DNA from: Trileptium ribeirensis
Taxonomy: Eukaryota; Nematoda; Enoplea; Enoplida; Thoracostomopsidae
Reading direction: 5' to 3'
Assembly (NCBI GenBank): GCA_030248225.1
Contig: JASANE010017582.1
Coordinates: forward strand, 49,229 to 113,228
Length of the DNA stretch: 64,000 nucleotides
The number at the start of each line of letters is the position of its first letter. Within the stretch, counting starts at the first letter, position 1. A model generated the notes under the pieces. That model did not search any database and was not told the DNA's origin. It saw only the letters and a program-made list of their open reading frames with translations. Positions 26,616-37,238 of the stretch are shown piece after piece. The position numbers were made by a program, and so were the translations under genes.

Positions 26616-26997
26616 CTGGCCTCTCCATTCGCAAAAATTTTGCGGGGGTGGGGGGTCCTCTGCCGGGGGCCCCCGGCACACTTGCCGGGGGGAGCCAAAA
26701 ATAACAATTTTCGTGGTTTCACGCTAAAAATGGCTTTTTTAATTTTTAGGTAGATTTCAAGCATTTAATTTGCCCGGCAGCCTGGTCTATAAACGTTGTA
26801 TTTGTTCTCTGTTTCAGATATTCCAGAAATACTGTGTAGTAATTAGTAATAGTTTTATATTTCACACCAAAAATTTTTGCCGGGGGGCAGCCAAAAAAGT
26901 GCCAGGGGGCGCCTTCTGGGGGCATCTCGATTTTGCCGGGGGGCGCCCAAAAGTGCCGAGGGCCTCCCCCAGCCCCCCCTCACTTTGGAGAGGCCAG
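26616..26997. mobile_element. 382 bp GC-rich MITE inserted in satellite DNA
   Basis: The ends are CTGGCCTCTCCA (26,616) and its inverse TGGAGAGGCCAG (ending 26,997). Subterminal zones are G-rich on one side and C-rich on the other, with CCGGGGGCCCCCGG and GCCGGGGGGC words. The flanks TATAGAGT (26,608-26,615) and TATAGTCT (26,998-27,005) are an imperfect 8 bp duplication. Related uninterrupted satellite copies, seen inverted near 30,740-30,770, read TGTAGAGCCTAACTTGAC across the equivalent point, giving a natural empty-site comparison. There is no transposase. An hAT-like origin is plausible from the 8 bp target. Confidence 0.65.
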
Positions 26998-27645
26998 TAT
27001 AGTCTAACTTGACTATATTATATGTTTTCGTGGGGTTTCGAGGGTTTTACGGTCGACGAACCCGATGTTCGAAATGTAGTCCATTTTCATTTGTTTGGCC
27101 ATGTATTACGTGCAGGGTATCAATGGTCCATATATGGGTTTGTCGGAACGCTGAATACGATTTGGTTATGTAGAGTGCAGCAAGAGTATCTTATGCCTTG
27201 TCAGACGCTTTCATTGGGTTTAGGGTCAACGAACCCGATTTCCAGAAAATAGTATTTCTTCAGCAGTTTCGTATATGGCATCAAAAATAGCTCATATTGA
27301 TGTGTTTCGGTATGCTGAATACAATGACTTAGTTATCTAGCCTTCACCGTGTATATTCCATTCTCTTTTAAATAGATTTATGGCCAATGAACCCGATTCC
27401 CAGAATATAGTCTGTCTTTAGTTGTTTGGTTACACGTCGTCAAAAATTAAGAATTGCGTATATATGTATATAGGTTTTCCGCTAGGTTGAATTGTATGAT
27501 TTATCTAGAGACCAGTATAAATATTTGGTAGTTGTTCCCGCTGGGTTTAGGGTCGCCAAGGTTATACGATTTTGAATGGGTTGAGGGTTCAAAAAGTTTT
27601 AGGGTGGTATATAAATCAAACTGAGCCTGTTACAGCAGATTAAAC
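26998..27645 (+). repeat. 165-186 bp satellite-like tandem repeat, about three units
   Basis: Each unit contains, in order, a GGTTTTCCGGTAGGCTGAATAC-like box, TTTGGTTATCTAG, GTTTAGGGTC with AACGAACCCGATTTC, and ATAGTCTGTCTTCAGTT. The GCTGAATA box recurs at about 27,150, 27,314 and 27,485 (spacing 164-172). The same family occurs inverted at 29,880-29,990 and 30,370-30,840, and in both palindrome arms (56,900-57,300 and 59,090-59,490), where the period is 186. Confidence 0.75.
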
Positions 27646-27791
27646 AAAATGATAACTTGAGAGGAAACCACTTTCGCTCCGTTTCACCATCGCTTGCGAG
27701 ATACCATTTTCACTCTCTAAAAATCGAAAACAAGCAACGAGCTGTACCCCATTCTAACTTGCTCTGTTCGATGTTTTCGCCCACCATATAG

Positions 27792-28967
27792 CAGGGAATA
27801 ACCGGAACCGAAATTTTCCGGAACCGGAACCAGCACCCGGAACCGTCCATTTAAACCGGATCCGGAACCTGGTCTTCGAAATTTATATATAGTAAAACAG
27901 ATGATGGAACAAATGAAGGTATATATAGTGGATTTAAAACGCATTAAAAATAACTTTTACATTAGACTTAATATATTGCGATGGTATTATTGCCTTTCTG
28001 AATCTATAAAGAGACTGAGGAAGCTAATAATGTTTATTTATCGATCAAATATGTCGGTTTTTGGACATTCAGAGCAAAAAATATCTTTCACTATACACCA
28101 CTGCGTATACTGCGTCAAATCGAATGTGTTTACAAACCTTGGAGCGTAGAATACACACTTTCGCTCTGTCTCCAGTCGCCTCCCTTTACTACACATACGT
28201 TTGTTGCACGTCCTGCTGTAGGAAACTTGAAATTATGGATTTATATGATTCTAAGAGAAAATAATAGATAGAAGGTAATTTTCTGATCATTGGTCAGACA
28301 CTGTTTAGGCTAGCGTTGAACAAACAGTGCCCGTCAGTTAGATCATAATGATGATGACTTTCTAATCAGAATGCTATAAATGAGACACACTGTGATGCTG
28401 CTCGCACAGTTTCAATAAATACAGTTCATTGCCAAGAAAGCAGTTTCTAGCTGCGTTGCAGATAACGTTAGTTTCCTTCAATTTAGACTGATTTACCAAG
28501 TTTACAAGCGCACTGGCGGTGCTTGACGCAATTTATGTTAGCCAAGCATACCCTAAGTGCTTCTGCGTAAGCCATACTCTGTTACCGAGTTGGACCGGTT
28601 TAATTCAAACGTATCCCACAGACTTCTGGATGTGTAAAATAGCTGCTACAAGCATCGACCTGGCTTTGATTTAACAAACTCCTGCAGGTTATTATGAAAA
28701 ATTCCTGCTCAAATTATGTGCCCTACTTACGTTTCACACGGCAAATTGGTTAGTTATATAATCTTTTCTTTTGCTTGGTTGTATTGGAGCTTGATCATTG
28801 TATAATATATATTACATATGTTTGGATTACAGGACGAAGCAAAAAACGTGGAAAATTTCAAACAAATTTTTAAACCGGAATTCCGGTTCCGGTGTGGTTT
28901 TTGCCCTTTACAGGAACCGCAACCGGAACACGATTTTCGCCGGAACCGGAATTTCGGTTACTCCCTG
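27792..28967. mobile_element. 1,176 bp non-autonomous hAT-like transposon
   Basis: The element starts CAGGGAATAACCGGAACCGA and ends with the inverse TTTCGGTTACTCCCTG. It is flanked by a perfect 8 bp target duplication, CCATATAG, at 27,784-27,791 and 28,968-28,975. CAGGG termini plus an 8 bp duplication are classic for the hAT superfamily. Subterminal zones hold many GGAACCGGAACC / GGTTCCGGTTCC words in both orientations, likely transposase-binding repeats. The interior has short open frames (82 and 67 codons) with no BED finger or hATC dimerisation motif, so it would need a transposase supplied elsewhere. It sits between two inverted copies of the composite satellite block. Confidence 0.85.
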
Positions 28968-29264
28968 CCATATAGATATGATACCGTATATATAGATATG
29001 ATAGATTTTGATTCAGTCGGTAAAATAACAAGAACAAGTGTTTAATACACCCCTCATTAGTGCACAATTGCAGTTGTAAAATCAAACGTGTCCACAAACT
29101 GTAAATAAAATTGCCGAGAAGACATAATTAAGTAGGGGTTCACCAATTTCAAGTTTTCATCTACAGCCAAAACGACGAAATCAATATATATACCAAATTC
29201 ATTCATTGGGGTTGTGTTTTAATAACAAGGATTCAAAAAGCATATTCACATCGCTTGTCTGCCA

Positions 29265-29690
29265 AAAATCGCTATTTCTGGCAAAAGGTCGATGAACCAC
29301 ATTCGGACCCACAGCGTCTCAGAGAGTGGTTCCACAAAAAATCGTAGTCAGCAAAGTTGTTGATCTCGATGAGCTGATTCTGCTATTTTTAAGGTATCCG
29401 TATGGCCAATTTTGGCAACGAACTCTTAAAAACCTGTTTTTTTGTGTTTTCGACACCGAAGATGGTGTCGGGCCAGTTGGGCTCAATTAAAGGGCACATC
29501 GACATTACTTTTGCTATCGAATAAAAAATTGGTCGAAATCAGTTCGAATCCATCCAAAATGAGTTATAAATGACAGCGACACACAAGAAAAAGAAATTTT
29601 AATAATTTTTCCCTCAGCACCCTCGGTGAAAACCCTTCTTGCTTAGGAGCATACTTTGAACAGTAAATAGTAAGGTGTTCTGTGTTTTGT
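29265..29690 (-). repeat. Dispersed repeat A, minus-oriented copy
   Basis: This is the reverse complement of the copy at 26,160-26,560, with phrases AAAAATCGCTATTTCTGGCA, GATCTCGATGAGCTGA and ATGAGTTATAAATGACAG in matching order. It extends past the first copy's boundary with CCCTCGGTGAAAACCC, which is also seen near 31,030 (CCTCATGTGAAACTCC). Non-coding. Confidence 0.7.
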
Positions 29691-29879
29691 TTGTTGTCGA
29701 TATTTTAGGGAGCAAAATAGCGAAGGGCATAAACAAGCTTATAAAAATTGAACAAGGTTGCAACTAGCATATAGCTCAACTCAACAGCGAGGCTGAAACT
29801 GAGCGAGCGTGGTTTCAAGTGGTCATTTTGTCTAATAACTGTAACATGATTTGTGTTTGATATATACTACACTACAACA

Positions 29880-29990
29880 TCGGTGTGTAACCCTGATCTT
29901 GTTGAAAACCCTAAAACCTAGTCCACTCTAAACCCTTCGAAAACGACTAAAAACGCACGAAGTATTTTTAACTATTTTTATATATCACCA
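29880..29990 (-). repeat. 165-186 bp satellite, partial unit
   Basis: GTTGAAAACCCTAAAACC, then CCCTTCGAAAACGACTAAAAACGC, then GAAGTATTT is the inverse of the satellite's GGTTTTAGG / GGGTTTAGGGTC part, as seen at 57,200-57,250. It is cut on the right by an unrelated dispersed repeat. Confidence 0.55.
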
Positions 29991-30262
29991 TGTCAGATAA
30001 TCACGCGGCGCGATTCCAGGCTTCAAATTAGAAGCGCCAGCCGACATCCCCACTGGTGGCCATGGGGTTGGGTTGGAAGTAAGGAGCGTGTTGGAGAGGT
30101 ACCCAAATATGATTATAAAACTAAGATGAGAGGGTAAAATTGAAGGGGCCACCATAGGGATGGACCGGTCTATCAACGGTCCGAGATACCCTTATCACAA
30201 ATTAGACATGCACGAGTTCAAAGGTGGTAGACGCGTCATTGCCCTGGGCAGGGAAGAGGTTT
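29991..30262. repeat. Dispersed repeat with ACCGGTCTAYCARYGGT box
   Basis: The series ACATCCCCACTGGTGG, TTGGAAGTAAGGAGCG, ACCGGTCTATCAACGGTCC, GAGATACCCTTATCAC and GCCCTGGGCAGGG recurs in the same order at 49,860-50,110. A shorter version with ACCGGTCTACCAGTGGTAGA is in both palindrome arms (56,140-56,235 inverted; 60,155-60,250 direct). It is a mid-copy dispersed family of at least 270 bases. I found no Pol III box pair, so I do not call it a SINE. Confidence 0.65.
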
Positions 30263-30369
30263 AAGTTTAAAATGTGTTGAGCATTGTAATAAACAAATGT
30301 ATTAAGAACAAATGGGGTGAATTGCCTTTGACCCATTCAATGTCACGGTCGAAGTGTTAAATTAATCGT

Positions 30370-30840
30370 GGCCCCTTTAAACCGACAGAACACGCACGAA
30401 ATATTCAGGCTGGACTCTAGATGAGTAAACCATCGTATCCAGCGAACTGAAAAACTTATTCATATAACAATCCTCGTGCTCTGTACATAATACATAACTA
30501 AGATAGTGAAGACAGACTACATATATGCTGGCGATGGGTTCAGTGACCATAAACCCATTCAAAACATCTGAAACGGCACGGAGTATACGTGATAGACTAA
30601 ATAACCAAACTATCGAATGCAGCATATTGAAAAAACCTATATGAACAATTCTTTGTTACCTGCACGCAATTCATAACAAAAAAAAATGAAAATTGACATT
30701 TTGGAAATGAGCTTCGTCGACCTTAAAACTCTCAAAACCGCATGAAACGGATTTATATAGTCAAGTTAGGCTCTACATAACAAAACCATCGTATTCAGCG
30801 TGCTTGTTAACCTAACAGGCACTCATTGTAAGGTAAAACC
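30370..30840 (-). repeat. 165-186 bp satellite, minus-oriented, about three units
   Basis: The inverse of the satellite boxes recurs at about 178 base spacing: the ACTGAAAAAC / ATTGAAAAAACC / TGTTAACC side of the GGTTTTCCGG box near 30,440, 30,620 and 30,800, each preceded by AACCAAACTATCG or AACCATCGTAT. GGTTCAGTGACCATAAACCCA and GCTTCGTCGACCTTAAAAC mark the GGGTC part. Orientation is opposite to the 27 kb copies. Confidence 0.7.
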
Positions 30841-30889
30841 ACACAATAACATATCGATAATTTAAAATTAGCTATTTTAACTATGAAGA

Positions 30890-31075
30890 GCTACCCGCGT
30901 TAAAATAAAAGGCACATCCTCTTCGCTTTTGCTATCGAATTGAAACATTATCAAAATCCATCCACCCGAAGATGTGTTATGAATGACAGAAGCAGACAAA
31001 AGAAATTTTCATGGTTTTCCCTCTAGCGCCTCATGTGAAACTCCGCTCGCTTCGTTTCAATCCGGTGTTTTCTAG
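30890..31075 (-). repeat. Dispersed repeat A, partial third copy
   Basis: GGCACATCCTCTTCG, TTTGCTATCGAAT, ATCCATCCACCCGAAGAT, then GTTATGAATGACAG matches 29,485-29,600 in the same orientation, so this is a direct copy of that one and inverted relative to 26.2 kb. It stops a little before the truncated LINE at 31.19 kb. Confidence 0.65.
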
Positions 31076-31190
31076 GTCCCGTTTAGGAAATTTTTCTACA
31101 TTGTTTTGTTATATAATTTTCTTGAGCAAAATTCGGTTGAGTGCCCAATTTGATTAACTTTGCTTTTTAACGGAACTAAATGGTTAGTAC

Positions 31191-32745
31191 ACTAACATGG
31201 CCAGTGTACTAGCCGACCCCCTTTGTGTCATATTTGAAAAATCGTATAGCAGTGGGGCATTGCCAGCTGAATGGCTGACAGCAAACGTTGTGCCCCTGCT
31301 GAAGAAAGGATCGCCAAATGATGTTAAAAACTACCGTCCTGTCAGTTTGACTTGTAACTGTAGCAAGATAATGGAACAAATTATCTGTGATCAACTAGTT
31401 CAACACATGACAAGCAACGGCTTACTAAACCAGTCACAGTTTGGGTTTACACGCGGCAAGTCATGCTGCGCCCAATTGCTATTATTTATCGATAACATCA
31501 CTCGGATACTGAATGAAGGAGATGCAGCTGACTGCATTTACTTGGACTTCAGGAAAGCTTTCGATTCCGTGAGCCACGAACGCTTAGTTAGTAAATTGCG
31601 ATCAATTGGTTTGCACGAGAAAAGTGTAGACTGGTTCCGGTCGTTCTTAGCTGGCAGGACTCAGAAAGTAGTGTATCGAGGTTGTGATTCCAGGTCTGTA
31701 GATGTTTTGAGCGGCGTCCCACAGGGATCTGTAGCAGGACCATTGTTGTTCTTAATGTACATTAATGACATTGACGATTGCATCGGTGAAAATATAAATA
31801 TATTGAAGTTTGCTGATGATCTTAAAATCTACACAAGGATACGATCAAATGACAGCCACAACGCAATCTGCTTATCGAACGATTTGAAAGCACTAAACAA
31901 GTGGTCATCAGACAATGCAATTTTGTTCAACGCTGAAAAATCTTTTACAATGCACTTTGGGCATAATAATCCTAAATTTGTTTATAGTTTGGCGGGCCAA
32001 GATCTTGCAGAATGCAAGAATATACGCGATCTCGGTGTCATTGTGTCGAATGATCTGAAGTGGGAACGGCAAGTAATATCTGCGATAAATCAAGCCAATA
32101 AGATGTATGGTTTAATAAAACGCCATGCAAGGAATATAACAAAAACGTCATTATTAGAATTGCACAGATCGTTAGTTCGACCGCACTTAGAATACGCTAC
32201 GCAGGTATGGAGTCGATATTTGCAAAAAGATATCGAATTCGTCGAAAGTGTTCAGCGCCGTGTCACTAAGCTACTACCTAGTATTCGTCATCTTCCGTAC
32301 CCTGATCGACTTCGACAGCCAACTGCAATCGCTCGAGACCCGCAGGCTACGTGCGGACTTAATTCTGTTGTATCAAATTATGACGAACAATATGACTCTT
32401 CCTTATAACAAACTGTTTCTCGACGGCAATATCAATACTCGTGGTCATTGCTACAAACTGAAAGCGCCTGATATTCCAAAGACATCAAAGCGGCTATACT
32501 ACTTTAATCACCGGATTGTCAATGTCTGGAACGGGCTACATCCCTGGGTTGTTGAAGCTAAAACATTGGCATCTTTCAAAAGTTTGCCCCACGTTTCCGG
32601 TCATTTGCCAGAAGTGTAAACCGTTTCTTTCGTTTTGCTTTATCTAATTTTAGGCCCTATCGAATGGGTCTCATCGCCTCGGGCAATTGAAATGGAGAAA
32701 TTCAGACAATCGTAAGTGTGCGCGAGGCACACAGGTGAATAAATC
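31191..32745 (+). mobile_element. CR1-type LINE, 5'-truncated copy 1
   Basis: Only the RT and C-terminal part of ORF2 plus the 3' UTR are present; the endonuclease and ORF1 are missing, as expected from incomplete reverse transcription. The 3' end carries AGGTGAATAAA (32,733-32,743), the same tail motif found, doubled, at the end of the copy at 36.4-39.39 kb. The two therefore belong to related families that presumably prime on the same type of tail. It lies next to dispersed repeat A and the satellite mosaic. Confidence 0.8.
31197..32619 (+). pseudogene. CR1-type reverse transcriptase, frameshifted near the C-terminus
   Basis: The first frame (to 32,408, 403 codons) carries RT boxes in order: NYRPVSL near residue 45, the FGFTRGKSCCAQ box near 80, YLDFRKAFDSVSHE near 117, SGVPQGSVAGPLLF near 170, and the catalytic FADD near 205. 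It then has the VRPHLEYATQVWS thumb-side box and VQRRVTKLLPSIR near 350. Near 32,310 the frame shifts: the real C-terminus (LQSLETRRLRADL, RGHCYKL, HRIVNVWNGL, ASFKSL) continues in another frame to 32,619. The RT core therefore looks catalytically complete, but the ORF is broken and lacks an endonuclease. The first ATG at 31,197 is a by-product of truncation. It cannot move by itself. Confidence 0.85.
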
Positions 32746-32869
32746 GCAAACTGGGCGAGCCAAAATATGAAAATTGAATTTTTAAGCCCTTACAAACACG
32801 ATTAGCTTAATTTTATGGGTATAAACTAGTGAAGACGCTACTTGCACCGTTGGTAACCATTAATCTATT

Positions 32870-35800
32870 CTTTCTCGAGCGATTTCGGTTATTGGGATGG
32901 TTTCTAGTGCTCTGATAATGTCGCGTTCCGTTCTTTCTTGAATTTCCGAAGTACTAGGGTTTCCACTTGCGACGAAGCTTCTTGAGGAACTGACTTTTTC
33001 TCGCTTTGTGGTTGTTGCGATATCTTGGACAGTACTAGCTTTGTGATTGTTGTGATACCTTGGGCATTTCTTCTTGTTGTTGTGGTCCTTCCCCATATTT
33101 CCGCAGGAATGCCTCCTTTTTGGTGAACCAATCCTTTCCCTTTATCTACAAGGTTCTCTTCACTTGGTGGTACTATTATTTCTCGCTGTTCTTCTTCCGC
33201 CGTTTGCGGAGCTTCTTTCTATTCATATTTACTTTTCCTTTAAATCACGCTCTTCGATGGCTTGCCATAACTCTCTATCTAGTTTCTGGTGCGTCCATTT
33301 TTCTTGTTTTTCTTTTCTTTTTCTTTCACCATGATGTGTTTGTGCTCGTTCCTTTTCTTTTTCCTTTGTTTTACGTAAGCTTTCATAGTAATCCACGAAA
33401 TAGCATTTTGATCACACCATTGAACCACAGACGAATTTTTGTTTCTGTTTCATTTCATTTCTCGCCACGATGATCATATCGAGCCCATATTTTGCGGACT
33501 TCCTTCTTTCTCTTTGGGTTTCGCTTTTTTTGTGGCTGACGTTGTGGTTGTACTGAAGCGTTCCATATTCGTTGTTCTTTCTTTGACATGGCTGTTTACT
33601 GTTGTTCTTCCTTCCTTCTCTTTCTTTCGTACTCATGGCCCTGTCTTCCTCTGACAACCGATTCTCTAGATTCGCGCTGTTTTCTTAGTGGCGCATAGTA
33701 ACGTCTCGGCTCCTGTCTCCGACTTGGACCCTCTGAGTTTCGCGACCTTGGTCGACTGTATTCGAATCTTCGTTCCTAAGACTTCTTCCCACGCTCAGAT
33801 GATTCTGAGTTTCCACGCCTATTTTCTGTAGACTCACGTTGAGAAGACTTTGTTCGACTATGTTTCGCACTTCTGAAGATCTTGAGCGATTTTCATGCCT
33901 TGTTCTTTTCTGGCTTATTTCTCTTGATGTTGTTTCGACATTTATTTTTGTTGATGGAGGTCAATTCGTAGCGTTAATCGACCAGCGGCTTTACATAATT
34001 TGACGCCTGGTCCGTAGCCTTCTTTTTCTTTACTCTTTCGCACTATTTTCGCCAATGGTAGTTGTTCGCCCACTACGTCGTCAATTTCAAGAATTAACGC
34101 ATTGTCTGGTTTCTCTCCTCTTCCTCCTCATGGTAATCTAGTTCTTCTTCTGGGTATTCAATTTTTTCTTGCGGCTGTGGATCCACTTTCACCGGTTCTT
34201 GCTCCGATTTTTCTTCCGTTAGCTTTTTTGATAGTATTTCTTTCTCTTGTGTCGTTGTTACGTTATCGGTTGCGCTTATTGGCAAATTACGTCCGAACGA
34301 AACGCATCCTACCAAGTTGCGCTTCTTGTTGCTTCATTTCGGTATGTTGAGGTTGTGCTTCTCGATGGCCTGCACCGGAACTGAATGCAAACCCACCAGG
34401 TCGCACTTTTTGCTGTTCCATGTCGATGTTTTGCATTTGTACTTCCTTAGTTCCTTTTGCATTTGAGCTGTACCTTAACGGAATACAAACCCGCCCGGTT
34501 GTACCTCCTACTCATCACCCTCTTGTGGAACTTCTAAGTTTGCCAATGTGTCTACTTGACTCACTCCCACAAATATTTCATCTCTTCTTCTACCGAAGTG
34601 TGTTCGGTTTTCTTTAGTTCTTCTTTATTCGCTCTACTCCACTAGATGTCGCCGGTTGGTTGTTCGATCTTTCGTTTTGCGGGTTCAATCGATTTGATAC
34701 CACTCCATATTGGTTTTGATTTTGTTGTTGATTCTCCGTTCGCATTGCTCGGAAAGCACTGTTCTGCTCTGTCACCTAGCTTCCCCCAATTGTTACACCT
34801 TGGTGGCGTTCTGTGTCGGCATTACCGGTATCGGCACCGTCCACTGTTGCACAACGTGTTGCTGTTGTTGTTGGTGTACTTGCGTTACTTGATTAGTCCA
34901 TCGTTGCGCACGCCATTGTACTTGCGGCCTTTGCTGTCGGGATCACATAATTTGTTGGACTATGCTCATTCGAGTTTGGTTTAAGACTCAGAGTTTCTCT
35001 TGCTCGTCGTCGATCAAGTCTTGAACCAGTGCTTTCTAGAGTCCTTTACAAAATTTCTCGATTTTGACCCTTGTACAGTTGCAGATTTAGTACTTCGTTC
35101 GCCTTCTTGACCATTATTGCTTGGCCTGCTGCTTGTTGAGTTGTATTCGCTACTTGCGTCGTTTCTTTAGTAGCCACTTTTATCAAGGCTTCTATCAGCT
35201 TTTGGATCATTGCAATTAATATATTATTTTGTTGACTTTTGTCGTTGACCTGATTTGCTGTCGCCGTATCTTGCTGTGGTTGATGGACTTGACATACTTA
35301 CGGTGTTGCTGTTGCTAGCGGTATTCCGAGTTGATCATCGAATTCCTCACTGCGAGTGGCATCTGATTTTATTGAGGCACCAGTGGTATTGTACAGTAGT
35401 ATCCATATGCTCCGTTTTGCGCTACTCCGTTTGCAATACTCTACTCTTGATTCCATGTGCTTATCCTCTGGAACGCAATGTCATTCGTTTGCGCATATGC
35501 AGCTTTTGTTCCAGCGTTCATTCTTTGATTTGTATCGCTTGCTGTTGTGATCGCGCTCATGCCGGCTTGTTCTTGATTTTCACCGCTTCGTGTTTCTGGT
35601 TGCTCACGCTCAGTAGTTGCTGTTGTTCTTGTACTTGTGGAATCTCTATCGTGCTTCGTTCTATGCCGTTCCTTTCTGGAACTCCGACCGTCGTTGTCGC
35701 TACTTGCGCTTGTTCTGAGTGTGTCTATACTCGGCGCTATATACACTTTACGTAAGTTTAAAGGAGCACAAAGCTCTTTGATTTGTGATTCTTGGTTATT

Positions 35801-36350
35801 GACTGTGTCGATGTCGATTTCGATTCGGTATTTGAAGTTGATTCGTGCTTCGTTCTTTGTTTCTATTTTTCGCTTCGTTCTGTTAAGCTTCATCGACTTC
35901 TTGATACTTCTCTTCCTCTGTTGTTTCTATTGGTGGTTGGTTTCGGGTCTCTGCTTCTTTTGTACTTTCCGAATTTCTTTTTGGTTGCGCAAGCGGAATT
36001 CCCGTTTCGTTCTGATCTCAATTTCGACACAATTGCGCCATTTCTTGTGTCAACGCTGCATGCTTCATTAAGAACTGTAGCTGATTTTCTACTTTTCGAT
36101 ACGCTTTCTGAATTGCTTCTCAGACTTCATTGTCTAAGTCGTCCGTTATTGCAAATAATTCGTGAGCACTCGTTCCTTCTTGCATGTTTCCATAGAAGTC
36201 CCTTGTAGACTTCTGTTTTCCTCTTCTTGTAGTATATACTTGTTCTTGTACATGGTTGAATTCTCTGATGGTGTCTTCGAGTTTTTCGCACTTGATGGTA
36301 AATTTTCACTCTTTCTCGTTTTATCAGTGTTCTTTCTTTTTGTCACCGAT
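32870..36350 (-). pseudogene. Decayed gag-like / hydrophilic coding relic
   Basis: For 3.5 kb the minus strand is purine-rich and reads in all three frames as K/E/R/Q/T/S-rich hydrophilic protein, broken by many stops and shifts. The plus strand gives only Leu/Phe/Cys/Ser-rich antisense frames. The longest minus frame is 150 codons (35,441-35,893). A coherent Q/T-rich piece (QQNNILIAMIQKLIEALIKV) is near 35.2 kb. An acidic piece (YPEEELDYHEEEEE) and the piece GEKPDNALILEIDDVVGEQL follow near 34.1 kb. Near 34.8 kb the minus strand reads CNNWGKLGDRAEQC, the exact CX2CX4HX4C spacing of a retroviral-type zinc knuckle with the second Cys now Trp and the His now Asp. I infer an old retroelement gag; a dead host gene encoding a disordered protein is the alternative. 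I saw no protease, integrase or LTRs. Confidence 0.45.
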
Positions 36351-36442
36351 TCTTGATGCGCTGTGGTACTAGGTGATGTTTTTTGAAGGTGTTATTCAGG
36401 TTGTTATACGTTATATGTTATTCATTAATATTGAATGCAAAC

Positions 36443-37238
36443 ATGGTTCGTCACAATAGTACTGGTAGTAGTCTTGGCGCTTGTCCTATCTGCGATGTCA
36501 ACATTAAAAACATGGACTGGTATATTTGTTGTGAACGCTGTAAAAATAATTTTCACTACAAGTGTCACGGATGCGACGATGCTGCCTACAAACTCATTTC
36601 CAAAATACCTCCTGGCCTTGTTACAATCCACTGTCAAAAATGCAAAGCAGCCATCGCATCATTAGAAGACCGTGTGAAGGCCATCGAAGCCACGCTAGCT
36701 ACTACGGTTACTACTGCGTCGTCACCCTCTAGTACATTGGATGAACAAGCAATTGCCAGAATAGTCACTCGAGTCGTGGATGCCGTTCTTCCGAGTATTA
36801 CAAAGGTTGCCCGTGAATCAGCCGCTGACGCCATAGAAGCAATCGGAAAAAAGCTGAACCTTGTGGTCGTTGGCCTTCCGGAAAAAGATGAGTGTATTCC
36901 TTTTGTTGATAACATGTGTAGCCTTATGAATATCGATAAATCTAGTGTTATTGAATCTTTTCGTTCTGGTATAGAAAAAACGGATCATAATCGAATTGTC
37001 AAAGTGAAATTCAATTCTCAATACAAGTCGCCGTTGTTTTCTTGAAGGGTTTCAAGACGCGCTTAAGTCGACAGGGCGTACCAAAATATTTGTGCGTCCT
37101 GACTTGACTAGATTACAGCGCGAACAGGACTTCCAACTCCGTCAAGAGTTGAAACGTCGTCGTCTAAGCGGTGAATCTGTTAAAATTTCGCGGGGAAAAA
37201 TTGTCCCTATCCAACAATCCTATCACCCGGAAGGGTAA
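36443..37238 (+). pseudogene. CR1 ORF1: PHD-finger nucleic-acid-binding protein, one frameshift
   Basis: I start at the ATG giving MVRHNSTGSS, since upstream codons look like leader. Residues ~13-60 form a Cys/His finger of PHD type: CPIC, then WYICCERC, NFHYKCHGC and finally IHCQKC. A predicted coiled-coil-like helix follows (ASLEDRVKAIEATLATT), then an Ala-rich helix and an RRM-like segment beginning KLNLVVVGLPEKDE. Near 37,040 a frameshift interrupts the frame. The next frame carries the typical CR1 ORF1 tail, with KIFVRPDLTRLQREQDFQLR and then the GESVKISRGKIVPIQ region, and stops at 37,238, overlapping the open ORF2 frame. In this family ORF1 binds element RNA and chaperones target-primed reverse transcription. 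Here it is broken by a single shift, so the inactivation may be recent. Confidence 0.8.

Noticed and set aside
33060..36208. Long plus-strand frames (up to 166 codons), rich in Leu, Phe, Cys and Ser.
   Set aside because: They are antisense of the purine-rich minus-strand relic; hydrophobic, Cys-rich runs with no domain are the expected mirror of a K/E/R-rich sequence.
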